Source of the DNA: CAYXSX01 sp964467925
Lineage (GTDB): Bacteria; Pseudomonadota; Alphaproteobacteria; Micavibrionales; Micavibrionaceae
Direction of reading: 5' to 3'
Length of the DNA: 64,000 nucleotides
Assembly (NCBI GenBank): GCA_964467925.1
Contig: CAYXSX010000002.1
Span: 248,001-312,000 of the forward strand
The notes beneath the pieces were generated by a model, which was not told the origin of the DNA, did no database searches, and saw only the letters and a list, made by a program, of their open reading frames with translations. Of this stretch, positions 23,299-31,870 are shown in pieces (position 1 is the first letter of the stretch; every line of letters begins with the position of its first letter). Made by a program: the position numbers and the translations under genes.

Positions 23299-23916
23299 CT
23301 ATTTTCCATTACCGTTGCCGGCGGGGTCCACCCAGCCCACATTTCCGTCTGGACGGCGGTAGACCATGTTGAGCTCGTCATGCGAGGCATTGCGGAACAT
23401 CAGGGCCGGGGCGCCGGATAGATCAAGGCGCATCACGGCGTCTGAAACGCTCATGGTTTCGATATGGGTGGTCAGTTCGGCCACAACGACCGGATCACCG
23501 TTTTCGCTTTCTCCGGTGTTGTTATCCTGCTCTTCGGCTTCCTGTCCGCCGATGGCCAGAATATAGTCACGCGCCTTGATGATCTCCTCTTCGGGCGTTT
23601 TCTGGTGGCGGGCATGATGGTCGCGCAGCTTGCGCTTGTAACGGCGCATCTGTTTTGCGGCTTTTTCGGCCGCCGTATCAAAGGCGCCGTAGGGGTCGCC
23701 GGCGACCGCGTCGGTGACGACAAGGATGTTTTTGCCAATAGTTACAGATATATGCGCCTTAAACTGGCCGTGGCCGTGGCCTTCTTTAGAAAAGGTGATA
23801 GTGGCCCCGGTCGAATGATTAAAGTATTTTTGATCCAGATCGGTGATTTTGTCTGTGACATGCGTGCGCAGTGCATCGCCCACATCGATCTGTTTACCTT
23901 GAACGGTGAGTTCCAT
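23299..23916 (-). CDS. hpf: Long-form ribosome hibernation promoting factor
   Basis: A 205-residue HPF/RaiA protein that pairs and silences ribosomes in starvation. The N-terminal domain (about 1-105) has MELTVQGKQIDVGDALRTHV, the KYFNHSTGATITFSKEGHG strand and DAVAGDPYGAFDTAAEKAAK. After an acidic linker comes the C-terminal dimerisation domain: MSVSDAVMRLDLSGAPALMF, RNASHDELNMVYRRPDGNVG. The ATG at 23916 with an AAGGAAA site is preferred to one 15 bases upstream. It lies directly downstream of rpoN. Confidence 0.93.
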   Translation of the reverse strand: MELTVQGKQIDVGDALRTHVTDKITDLDQKYFNHSTGATITFSKEGHGHGQFKAHISVTIGKNILVVTDAVAGDPYGAFDTAAEKAAKQMRRYKRKLRDHHARHQKTPEEEIIKARDYILAIGGQEAEEQDNNTGESENGDPVVVAELTTHIETMSVSDAVMRLDLSGAPALMFRNASHDELNMVYRRPDGNVGWVDPAGNGNGK

Positions 23917-23984
23917 GCTGGTTTCCTTCATTTTGATGATGAATATATGTTTATTTTATCAGGTTTGAAGGGGGGAGTTCAAGT

Positions 23985-25457
23985 TTAAGCCTGATTTCTC
24001 TTTTGTTTTCTGCGCTGGACGGAAGAGCCGATATGCATCCCCTCGCGGTACTTGGCGACGGTGCGGCGGGCGAGATCGATTCCTTCGCCTTTCAGAATTT
24101 CCACGATTTTGTCGTCGGAAAGAATTTTTTTCGGGTCTTCGTTATCGATCAGCGTTTTGATGCGCGCCTTGATGGATTCGGCGGAATGGGCGATGCCGTC
24201 TTCGCTGATTAACGCGGTAGAGAAGAAATATTTAAGCTCGAAAATGCCGCGCGGCGTGCCGATGAATTTATTGGTGGTCACCCGGGAAACGGTACTTTCA
24301 TGCATCTCGATTTCTTCGGCGATGTCCTTGAGCGTCAAAGGCTTTAAAAATTCGATACCGTAATTGAAGAACGCGTCTTGTTGTTCGATAATTTCGGCGG
24401 CGACTTTTAGAATGGTCTGCGCGCGCTGGTCGAGCGCCTTTACCAGCCAGCTGGCGTTGTTCATTTGCCCGGTGATATATTCGCGGTCTTTCTTATCTTT
24501 CGTGGCGGTGATGACCTCGGTGTAATATTCCTGATTGACCAATACGCGCGGCAGAGTTTCGGAATTAAGCTCCACACGCCAGCCGCCGCCGATGTTTTTC
24601 GGGCGGCGTTTCATCAGTACATCGGGGATGGCGGTTTGCACAATCATATGATCGAACTTCGCCGCGGGGCGCGGGTTGAGCGATTTGATTTCCGCGATCA
24701 TATCGGCGAGATAGGTGCTGTTCACCTCGCATTTTTCACATAAGCCCTTCAAGTCGTGATCGGCGAGCATATTCAGATTTTGCAGCAAAATCTTCATCGG
24801 CGCGTCGAGCTCCCCGCGCTCTTCAAGCTGCAGGGCGAGGCATTCTGAAAGGTCGCTGGCACATATTCCGGTGGGATCAAAAGTTTTTAGAGTGCGCAGC
24901 AAACGCTCCACACGCTCGGGCGAACACCCCAGACGGTCGGCAAGCTCCTGATAATCGGCACGAATATAACCGCCCTCGTCGATCTGATCGATCAGCAGGC
25001 CACCGATCATGCGGTCGCGCGGATCATCGCAGGCAACGAATAACTGCTCGCTTAAATGCTCGCGCAGCGATTTTTCACTGGCGATACGGTTTTCAAAGGA
25101 ATTGAGCGCGTCTTCGAATTTCGTGTTGCCGCCCGCCTCGATATCGGCCATGGAGGACCCGGAATCAAAATCGGCGGGTTCTTTTTCGCTGTTATCGAAG
25201 GCCTGCTCTATATTGTCCGTTTCGGATTCGCTCTCGGATTCGGCGGGGCTTTCGTTTTCATTTGCGCCTTCCGCCGGTTCCTTCTCGTCTTTTTCGAGCA
25301 GAGGGTTATCGGCGATCTGTTCCTCGATAAATTCAGCAAGCTCGATATTGCTAAGCTGCAACAGCTTGATCGCCTGCTGGAGCTGGGGCGTCATAACCAG
25401 TTGTTGGCCCTGACGCAAATCGAGGCTTTGCGAAAATCCGGGAGAGAATTTGTTCAT
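23985..25457 (-). CDS. rpoN: RNA polymerase sigma-54 factor
   Basis: Sigma-54 directs polymerase to -24/-12 promoters and needs AAA+ activators. The 490-residue protein has the glutamine-rich region I (LRQGQQLVMTPQLQQAIKLL), an acidic linker region II, the core-binding domain (about 120-310), and the RpoN box ARRTVAKYREGMHIGSSVQR near the end. TTALISEDGIAHSAESIKAR is also family-typical. It follows lptB by 29 bases. No sigma-54 activator is encoded in the window. Confidence 0.97.
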   Translation of the reverse strand: MNKFSPGFSQSLDLRQGQQLVMTPQLQQAIKLLQLSNIELAEFIEEQIADNPLLEKDEKEPAEGANENESPAESESESETDNIEQAFDNSEKEPADFDSGSSMADIEAGGNTKFEDALNSFENRIASEKSLREHLSEQLFVACDDPRDRMIGGLLIDQIDEGGYIRADYQELADRLGCSPERVERLLRTLKTFDPTGICASDLSECLALQLEERGELDAPMKILLQNLNMLADHDLKGLCEKCEVNSTYLADMIAEIKSLNPRPAAKFDHMIVQTAIPDVLMKRRPKNIGGGWRVELNSETLPRVLVNQEYYTEVITATKDKKDREYITGQMNNASWLVKALDQRAQTILKVAAEIIEQQDAFFNYGIEFLKPLTLKDIAEEIEMHESTVSRVTTNKFIGTPRGIFELKYFFSTALISEDGIAHSAESIKARIKTLIDNEDPKKILSDDKIVEILKGEGIDLARRTVAKYREGMHIGSSVQRRKQKRNQA

Positions 25458-25486
25458 GCGTTAATTATAACACGGAAAAGGCTGTT

Positions 25487-26251
25487 TTAAAGCGTAAAGC
25501 CTTCGCCTAAGTATACGCGGCGGACGTCTTCGCTGCCCACGATGTCCTCGGGGTTGCCTTCCATCATCACTTTGCCGTCATGAAGGATATAGGCGCGGTC
25601 GACAATGCCCAGACAGTCGCGCACGTTGTGGTCGGTGATCAGAACGCCGATACCGCGTTCTTTCAAATGCACGATCAGGTTACGGATATCCGATACTGCG
25701 ATCGGGTCGATCCCGGCTAGCGGTTCGTCGAGCAGGATAAAGTCGGGCCGGGCGGCAAGGGCGCGGGCGATCTCCACGCGGCGGCGCTCCCCGCCGGAGA
25801 GAGCGAGAGAGGGTGTGCGGCGTAAATGTTCCACGCTGAACTCAGCGAGCAAATCCTCCAGCAAGATATCCTGATCTTCGGCGTTCAGGTCCTGCGCCTC
25901 GATCACGGCGCGCAAATTATCCTCGACATTCAGACCTCGGAAGATGGAGGATTCTTGGGGCAGGTAACCGATACCAAGCCGCGCGCGGCGGTACATAGGC
26001 AGGTTGGTGATGTCCTGACCGTCCAGCAAAATATAACCGCCATCGGGCGCGATCAGGCCGGTGGCGATATAAAAACAGGTGGTTTTCCCCGCGCCGTTGG
26101 GGCCGAGCAGGGCAACGGCTTCCCCGCGCTCGATAGAAAAGGAAACGTCGCGCAAAACGGGCCGTTTTTTATACGACTTGGATAGATGCTGTACGCATAG
26201 TCCCTTCGGCACTTCCTTAATACGGGGATTCTTGCTGAATTTAATCGTCAT
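25487..26251 (-). CDS. lptB: LPS export ABC transporter ATP-binding protein
   Basis: LptB powers extraction of LPS from the inner membrane through LptF and LptG, both encoded at 49-51 kb. The 254-residue ATPase has Walker A LLGPNGAGKTTCFYI, the Q-loop region GYLPQESSIFRGL (LptB-typical), signature LALSGGERRRVEIARALA and Walker B FILLDEPLAGIDP, then VLITDHNVRD. The order lptC-lptA-lptB-rpoN is conserved in many proteobacteria. Confidence 0.97.
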   Translation of the reverse strand: MTIKFSKNPRIKEVPKGLCVQHLSKSYKKRPVLRDVSFSIERGEAVALLGPNGAGKTTCFYIATGLIAPDGGYILLDGQDITNLPMYRRARLGIGYLPQESSIFRGLNVEDNLRAVIEAQDLNAEDQDILLEDLLAEFSVEHLRRTPSLALSGGERRRVEIARALAARPDFILLDEPLAGIDPIAVSDIRNLIVHLKERGIGVLITDHNVRDCLGIVDRAYILHDGKVMMEGNPEDIVGSEDVRRVYLGEGFTL

Positions 26252-26344
26252 TCTTTTTTGTGCTGCGGCGAGGTTAAACCTTTATACAGAATATAATATA
26301 TACCATCGCAAACCCGCAGTCTACCTTATATACGCGGGTTTGAG

Positions 26345-27142
26345 TTATTGCGATCCTGGGTAAAAAACACCGCGAATACGCCCGCCTTCGCCTTCGCTGC
26401 CGAACATGCGGCTGATATTGGTGTTTAAATCTACTTCCGCGCGCTCTCCCTCCAGTGTGTTGGGGCCGCGCTGGATGACGACATTGCCCTTTATTTCGGC
26501 GGTGTTCGAGGCCTTGCGGTAGATGGCGTAATCGCCCGTGATAATCTCCTGCGGGCTGGTAATGATGACGCGCCCCTCGGCCTCGAGCGTTTCGATTTCA
26601 CGCTTTCCTTCAGCGTCGTCGTGCAAGAACGCCGTAATCAGATCGGCCTCGAGCGTATCCTCGCCGCTCTCTTCTTTAAGCTGGGTCATTTTCGCGCGGC
26701 CGATGGCGATAAGCTTGCCTTCCTCCGTCCAGTATTCAAAACGGTCACGTGCGGTGACCGTCTGATTGCCGGAAACGAGCGCAAGATCCCCTTCGGTCAA
26801 TGTGGCGAGGCCCTCATCAAGATTGTAAACCGCATGACCGCCGAAGGCCTTGCTGTCGGCAGAGGTAATTACAACGTCAGTATCGGCGGTGACCTTCCAG
26901 ATATCGACGCCCGAGCCTTCCTTGTCGCGGTAATCGGCGGCCAGGGTTTCGGCAGCTATACTGACATCGCCTTGCGCCGCCTTTGCCTTGCCGCGGGCGA
27001 TGAAGACATTGCTTTCGCGGTGCCATTCAAGGGAATTATCGGCTGTGATTTCCAGCGGCTCGTTACTGCCCTTTTGCTGCGCCCATGCGGGAAACACGCA
27101 AAGAACGAGAATAGAAGTCAGGATAAGAAAACGTGCTTTCAT
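26345..27142 (-). CDS. lptA: LPS transport periplasmic protein LptA
   Basis: LptA forms the beta-jellyroll bridge that carries LPS across the periplasm. The 265-residue protein starts with a signal peptide, MKARFLILTSILVLCVFPAW-A, cleaved near AWAQ. LEITADNSLEWHRESNVFIA opens the OstA-type domain. The ATG at 27142 is chosen because it begins the signal peptide. The C-terminal extension (KRGPNTLEGER-like repeats, then SRMFGSEGEGGRIRGVF) is usual for alphaproteobacterial LptA. Only one base separates it from the lptC stop. Confidence 0.9.
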   Translation of the reverse strand: MKARFLILTSILVLCVFPAWAQQKGSNEPLEITADNSLEWHRESNVFIARGKAKAAQGDVSIAAETLAADYRDKEGSGVDIWKVTADTDVVITSADSKAFGGHAVYNLDEGLATLTEGDLALVSGNQTVTARDRFEYWTEEGKLIAIGRAKMTQLKEESGEDTLEADLITAFLHDDAEGKREIETLEAEGRVIITSPQEIITGDYAIYRKASNTAEIKGNVVIQRGPNTLEGERAEVDLNTNISRMFGSEGEGGRIRGVFYPGSQ

Positions 27143-27143
27143 T

Positions 27144-27866
27144 TTATTGCAACCTTTCCAGATTTGTAGAGCCGGGATCGTGAATGACCATCTGCGCCGG
27201 ACCGGCAAAAACAAGCTTGCCGTTCATGTTATCGCCGTTAAGCCCCTTGGCCTTGATGGTGCCAATGGGGCCTTGAATATAGACATCGGTTTCAGATACG
27301 GCGGAGCTGTTGGCAAGGTCTATGCGAAGCTCCTGTGTCTCCAGCTGGTAACCCAGATCATGAAAGATGGTCACATTGCCGTTGAGCATAAGCATCTGAC
27401 CCTCTTCTTTATAGGTTCCGACCTGCGCGGTAAGGGCAAGCCACGCCCCGCTTTCCAGACCGATATCGGCAACAGGTTTTTCAAGGATCAAAAGGTCTTC
27501 ATCTTCCTCTCCCTGTACTGCGCGCTCCGCGGTAATGGTAACGGGCTGGTTTTTGCGGTCCATGCTTTCAAAACGCGGATTGACGAGTTCATTCTTGCCG
27601 ATGGCCGGATGTTCTTGCTCGGGCGGCGGTGCTGAAATAATGGGTTCGGAATCCTTGCTGGTCCAGACAAAGACCACGGCGGCGATGATAAGCGCAATGA
27701 TAGGCAAAGTAAGGCGCATGGCGCGAATAAACTGGGAATAGCGTTTGGTATCCTTGCGGGGCTGGGAAGATACAACGCCGCCCAATCGGCCCAGACGGTC
27801 CTGCGCGAGCGAGGAAATATACTCTCCTGAGGGCGGGATGTTGTCTTGAGTGTTATCGGGAGCCAT
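27144..27866 (-). CDS. lptC: LPS export protein LptC
   Basis: A 240-residue bitopic inner-membrane protein. One membrane segment lies at about residues 50-68 (LTLPIIALIIAAVVFVW), with a basic cytoplasmic N-terminus and a periplasmic beta domain containing VNPRFESMDRKNQPVTITAE, GNVTIFHDLGYQLETQELRI and GTIKAKGLNG. It docks LptA onto LptBFG. It lies between kdsD and lptA in the operon. Confidence 0.9.
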   Translation of the reverse strand: MAPDNTQDNIPPSGEYISSLAQDRLGRLGGVVSSQPRKDTKRYSQFIRAMRLTLPIIALIIAAVVFVWTSKDSEPIISAPPPEQEHPAIGKNELVNPRFESMDRKNQPVTITAERAVQGEEDEDLLILEKPVADIGLESGAWLALTAQVGTYKEEGQMLMLNGNVTIFHDLGYQLETQELRIDLANSSAVSETDVYIQGPIGTIKAKGLNGDNMNGKLVFAGPAQMVIHDPGSTNLERLQ

Positions 27867-27881
27867 GGCTTTTATCCCCTA

Positions 27882-28913
27882 TCAGGCGATGCCTGCCTGT
27901 AAACAGTCCTGCAGGCGGATCATACCGGTGAGTTTGCCGTCGTCCATGACGATCAGGCTGGTCAGATAACGGCCCGGCGTATTGGTCATAATGTCCATTG
28001 CCTCGACGGCCAGTGCATCTGAATTTATGCTGCGCGGATTGGTAGTCATCACGGCTGTTACCGATTTTTGTAACAAATCGGGGGCCATATGGCGTTTCAG
28101 GTCGCCATCGGTAATAATGCCGGCCAGATTGCCGCTGGAATTTTTAACCAGAACAGAGCCGAGATTTTTTTCGGACAAAACCAGAATGGCTTGATCCATT
28201 TTCGCGTTTTCATCCACCAGCGGCAGGTCGTCATAACCCACCATAAGCTCGGAAACGCGCATTAGGCGCTGGCCCAGCTTGCCGCCGGGATGGAAAACCT
28301 TGTACTGTTCTTTCGTCAGGCCCATACGTTCCAACAGCGCCACGGCCAGCGCATCGCCGAGCGCAAGCATCATGGTGGTGGACGTGGTCGGTGCCATGCC
28401 GTTGGGACATGCCTCGGGAACAGACGGCAGGATCAGGGCGATATCGGCGTGCTTGCCGAGCGTGCTTTCGATTTTGCTGGTGATCGCGATCAGGGTAATG
28501 CCGAAACGGCGCGTGTAATGAATCAGGTCAGAAAGCTCGGAATTTTCTCCGGAATTAGAGAGCATCAGTACTACGTCGTTATCGGTGATCATTCCCAGAT
28601 CGCCGTGGCTGGCCTCTCCGGGATGGACGAAATAGGACGGCGTTCCGGTAGAGGCGGCGGTGGCGGCGATTTTACGCGCCACATGTCCGCTTTTTCCGAT
28701 TCCCGCCACGATCAGGCGGCCGGAGCGGGCGGGCGCGCTTTTCATTTCGTGAATGGCTTCTACGGCGCGGGAGAAATTATCATCAATATTGGCGGACAGC
28801 TTTCCCAAAGCCTCGCATTCAAGGTCGAGTACGCGCCGCGCGATGGCGATGTTCTGCTCTCGATTTTTCTCCTGAGTTCCGTGGTCGGTCATGGCTTTGG
28901 TTTTCGCGTTCAT
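27882..28913 (-). CDS. kdsD: Arabinose-5-phosphate isomerase (KdsD/KpsF type)
   Basis: Converts ribulose 5-phosphate to arabinose 5-phosphate, the precursor of Kdo in LPS. The 343-residue protein has an SIS domain (about 45-190) with LIVAGIGKSGHVARKIAATA, FVHPGEASHGDLGMI and SNSGENSELSDLI, then two CBS domains (PLVDENAKMDQAILVLSEKN and VMTTNPRSINSDALAVEAMD). The ATG at 28913 begins 8 bases after the rnd-like stop. It heads the LPS gene run that includes lptC, lptA and lptB. Confidence 0.95.
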   Translation of the reverse strand: MNAKTKAMTDHGTQEKNREQNIAIARRVLDLECEALGKLSANIDDNFSRAVEAIHEMKSAPARSGRLIVAGIGKSGHVARKIAATAASTGTPSYFVHPGEASHGDLGMITDNDVVLMLSNSGENSELSDLIHYTRRFGITLIAITSKIESTLGKHADIALILPSVPEACPNGMAPTTSTTMMLALGDALAVALLERMGLTKEQYKVFHPGGKLGQRLMRVSELMVGYDDLPLVDENAKMDQAILVLSEKNLGSVLVKNSSGNLAGIITDGDLKRHMAPDLLQKSVTAVMTTNPRSINSDALAVEAMDIMTNTPGRYLTSLIVMDDGKLTGMIRLQDCLQAGIA

Positions 28914-28921
28914 CAACGGGT

Positions 28922-29533
28922 CTAATGCTCAAAAATATCGATTTCGGGCCAGCCTTCGAGGTCGAGTTCGGCACGTACGGGCAGAAATTCGAAGCATTTT
29001 TGCGCAAGCTCCGTGCGGCCTACATTCGCCAGCATTTCGTCGAGTTTTTGTTTGAGCTCGTGAAGGTACAGCACGTCATTGGCGGCGTATTTCAGCTGTT
29101 CCTCGTTCAGCTCACCTGCTCCCCAGTTGGAGGATTGCTGTTGCTTGTTCAGCTCCACGCCCAACAGCTCGCGGCAGATATCGCGCAGGCCATGGCGGTC
29201 GGTATAGGTGCGCGCCAGTTTCGATGCCGTACGCGTACAGTAAAGCGGAGTGCATTCCACGCCCATATATTTGCGGATCACGGCAATATCAAAACGCGCG
29301 AAGTGAAAGAGCTTGGTAATTTTAGGGTTTGCCAAAACGGCTTTGAGATTGGGCGCGTCATATTCGTCCTTGGCAAGCTGGACGATATGGGCCGTGCCGT
29401 CTCCGGCGGAAAGCTGGACGAGGCAAAGGCGGTCGCGGTTCGGATTAAGGCCCATGGTTTCGGTGTCGATGGCGATGCTGGAACCGAAATCAAGACCGGA
29501 CGGCAAGTCCCCTTGGTGTAATGTAATTGTCAT
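28922..29533 (-). CDS. RNase D-like 3'-5' exonuclease (short form)
   Basis: A 203-residue DEDDy exonuclease domain without the HRDC domain of full RNase D. The catalytic motifs are IAIDTETMGLNPNRD (DxE), LFHFARFDIAVIRKYMGV and YAANDVLYLHELKQKLDEML (Y-x3-D). It trims RNA 3' ends in related bacteria. The distance to kdsD is only a few bases, so it probably begins the operon that continues through the lpt genes and rpoN. Confidence 0.9.
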   Translation of the reverse strand: MTITLHQGDLPSGLDFGSSIAIDTETMGLNPNRDRLCLVQLSAGDGTAHIVQLAKDEYDAPNLKAVLANPKITKLFHFARFDIAVIRKYMGVECTPLYCTRTASKLARTYTDRHGLRDICRELLGVELNKQQQSSNWGAGELNEEQLKYAANDVLYLHELKQKLDEMLANVGRTELAQKCFEFLPVRAELDLEGWPEIDIFEH

Positions 29534-29837
29534 TATTTTTTCACTTAAGCTTTAGGGCCTGTGTTCAGTGCCCTGAAATTAACTTTATGCTGCAATAAAA
29601 TCAGCCCTCTAAGCCGCAATATCTATCAGTTTTTAATGGCAAATGTAAAGCGAAGATGTCTTTGCCGCCCTAAAAGCAGCGGGATATTTCCAAGGGTGGC
29701 GAACCGGTGTTTTGAACATTGTCAATATCGTTTCCATATTTTTGTTATGTGGCCAGAAATGCAACCATAAGAATATAATAGATCAGGATTTAATTTTCTG
29801 CGTCGCATCTCAACTGTTTTTCAGGAAAGGCATGATC
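29534..29837. other. Gene-free spacer between rnd-like gene and PAS receptor
   Basis: This 304-base stretch holds the divergent upstream regions of the rnd-like operon and the PAS receptor. A TATAAT hexamer is present at 29774-29779 in the plus direction, but no good -35 hexamer stands at the right distance. An AGGAAAGG ribosome site at 29823-29830 serves the receptor. I see no RNA gene or repeat. Confidence 0.5.
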
Positions 29838-31544
29838 ATGGAATTATTCACTACAACCCAGGCTGGCAAACACTTTGCGGACAAGTTTGAAGCCATAAAC
29901 CGCTCGCAGGCGATCATCGAATTCGACCTGAAAGGTAACATCATTACGGCCAATGAAAATTTCCTGAAGGCGATGGGATATACTCTGGAAGAGATACAGG
30001 GCCAACACCACCGTATGTTCGTGGAGCCGTCTTATGCAAAAAGCGCAGAATATTCACAGTTTTGGGAAAAATTAGGCCGCGGCGAATATGAGGCGCAGGA
30101 ATATAAACGCCTTGGTAAAGGGGGAAGGGAGGTCTGGATTCAGGCTTCCTACAATCCGCTTGTGGACCGTAAAGGTAAATCATATGGCGTGATTAAAATC
30201 GCGACCGACATTACCGCCCAAAAAATGGCTACTGCGGAATATCAAAATCAGATTAACGCCATCGGTAAATCTCAGGCTGTGATCGAATTCAATCTTGATG
30301 GGACCATTATCGGAGCGAACGATAATTTCCTCAAGGCGATGGGGTATAGCCTTGGCGAGATTAAGGGCAAACATCACAGCATGTTCGTTGACCCATCTTA
30401 CGCCCAGAGTTCCGATTACAAGCTATTCTGGGAAAAACTGGGCCGCGGCGAGTATGAAGCGCAGGAATATAAACGACTTGCCAAGGGCGGAAAAGAGGTC
30501 TGGATCAACGCATCCTATAATCCGATTTGCGACATGAACGGTAAGCCTTTCAAAGTCGTGAAATATGCCACGGATGTTACATCGCAAAAACTCGACAGTG
30601 CAAACGCGAAAGGTCAGCTTGACGCGATCGGCAAGGTGCAGGCGGTGATCGAATTCGATCTGGACGGCAAGATTATTACGGCCAATTCGAATTTTTTGGA
30701 GGCGGTGGGGTATTCTTTGGACGAGATCAAGGGCAAGCATCACAGCATGTTTGTCGAACCCGCGTTTGCGCAAAGCGCTGAATACAAACAGTTTTGGGAA
30801 AAGCTGGGCCGCGGTGAATCTGAAGCGCGGGTTTACAAACGGATCGGTAAAGGCGGGAAGGAGATTTACATTCAGGCGTCCTATAACCCGATTTTCGACA
30901 TGAACGGCAAACCCTTTAAGGTTGTGAAATACGCCACGGATGTGACCGAACTCATGAAAACGGTGGACCTTACGGACGCAACCTCGGTCAAAATGCAGAG
31001 CGTGGCCACGGCGATTGAGGAAATGTCGGCATCCGTCGGGGAAATCGGCAAGAACATGACGATGTCCAAAAAAGCGACGGACGATATTTCGGCGAAAATT
31101 TCGGCCTCTGGCGAAACAAGCGAACGGCTTATCACCACCATGCAATCGATGGAAAGCGTTGTGGGATTGATCCGCGATATTGCAGAGCAGGTGAATCTAC
31201 TCGCGCTTAACGCCACGATTGAGGCGGCGCGCGCGGGCGATGCGGGCAAGGGGTTTGCCGTGGTGGCATCGGAAGTGAAGAATCTCGCCAACCAAACTTC
31301 GCAGGCCACGGACGATATTGCGGAGAAAATTTCCGCTGTTCAGACTCTGACTTCAGAGGTTGCGGACAGTATTAAGGAGATCGTGGAATCGGCCACCTCC
31401 GTCAGCGAGTATGTCAGCAACGCCGCCAGTGCGGTAGAAGAACAAAGCGCGGTGACGGGTGAAATTTCATCCAACACCCAGCAGGTTTCCGCCGCCGTGA
31501 ACGAGGTCAGCGACCGCATCAAGCAGCTTTCCGAAGCCGCCTGA
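29838..31544 (+). CDS. Soluble methyl-accepting chemotaxis protein with three tandem PAS domains
   Basis: A 568-residue receptor with no membrane segment, so it should sense a cytoplasmic or membrane-diffusible cue. Three PAS domains at about residues 23-375 repeat with an exact period of 122 codons, each with F(D/N)L(K/D)G-II-AN-NFL-A-GY and FWEKLGRGE and ending ATD(I/V)T. The repeats are very alike, so the duplication looks recent. The C-terminal signalling domain has EQVNLLALNATIEAARAGDA, GKGFAVVASEVKNLANQTS. ATG 29838 is preferred to 29832 because of its spacing from the AGGAAAGG ribosome site. No che genes are in the window. Confidence 0.93.
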   Translation: MELFTTTQAGKHFADKFEAINRSQAIIEFDLKGNIITANENFLKAMGYTLEEIQGQHHRMFVEPSYAKSAEYSQFWEKLGRGEYEAQEYKRLGKGGREVWIQASYNPLVDRKGKSYGVIKIATDITAQKMATAEYQNQINAIGKSQAVIEFNLDGTIIGANDNFLKAMGYSLGEIKGKHHSMFVDPSYAQSSDYKLFWEKLGRGEYEAQEYKRLAKGGKEVWINASYNPICDMNGKPFKVVKYATDVTSQKLDSANAKGQLDAIGKVQAVIEFDLDGKIITANSNFLEAVGYSLDEIKGKHHSMFVEPAFAQSAEYKQFWEKLGRGESEARVYKRIGKGGKEIYIQASYNPIFDMNGKPFKVVKYATDVTELMKTVDLTDATSVKMQSVATAIEEMSASVGEIGKNMTMSKKATDDISAKISASGETSERLITTMQSMESVVGLIRDIAEQVNLLALNATIEAARAGDAGKGFAVVASEVKNLANQTSQATDDIAEKISAVQTLTSEVADSIKEIVESATSVSEYVSNAASAVEEQSAVTGEISSNTQQVSAAVNEVSDRIKQLSEAA

Positions 31545-31586
31545 TAATTCGTGCAGGACTGTTTATGAAGAGGGAAAAACCTTAAA

Positions 31587-31673
31587 TGGTGCCCAGGAAA
31601 GGACTCGAACCTTCACTCCCTTACGAGAACTAGCACCTGAAGCTAGCGCGTCTACCAATTCCGCCACCTGGGC
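31587..31673 (-). tRNA. tRNA-Leu (CAG anticodon)
   Basis: On the minus strand the 87-base gene starts GCCCAGG and ends CCTGGGCACCA, with the CCA encoded. The anticodon arm is CTAGC-TTCAGGT-GCTAG, giving anticodon CAG for leucine codon CUG. A long variable arm (about TCTCGTAAGGGAG), the D-loop AATTGGTAGA and the T-loop GTTCGAGTC are present, all as expected for a class II tRNA-Leu. Confidence 0.97.
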
Positions 31674-31719
31674 ACTTTAAAGGACCTTTAAATCCGGTCG
31701 TCTTTAGAGCAGAGAGATC

Positions 31720-31746
31720 AGTATATGACTGGCGGTGGAATGTCAA
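31720..31746 (-). promoter_or_regulatory. Candidate promoter of tRNA-Leu
   Basis: In the minus direction TTGACA (31741-31746) and TATACT (31720-31725) are 15 bases apart, which is a short spacer. The start would be near 31712, leaving a leader of about 40 bases before the mature tRNA. The match to consensus hexamers is good; the spacing lowers confidence. Confidence 0.45.
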
Positions 31747-31870
31747 ACATTCTTGCATGGCCCACGCCTGTGCATTACGCCTGCGTGAAATTTATGCTTT
31801 CTTTTTGGCCGCTTTTTAAGGATCATGGCCCTTACAGGTTTTTTCTAGATGAACAGGATAGCCGGCCGAC

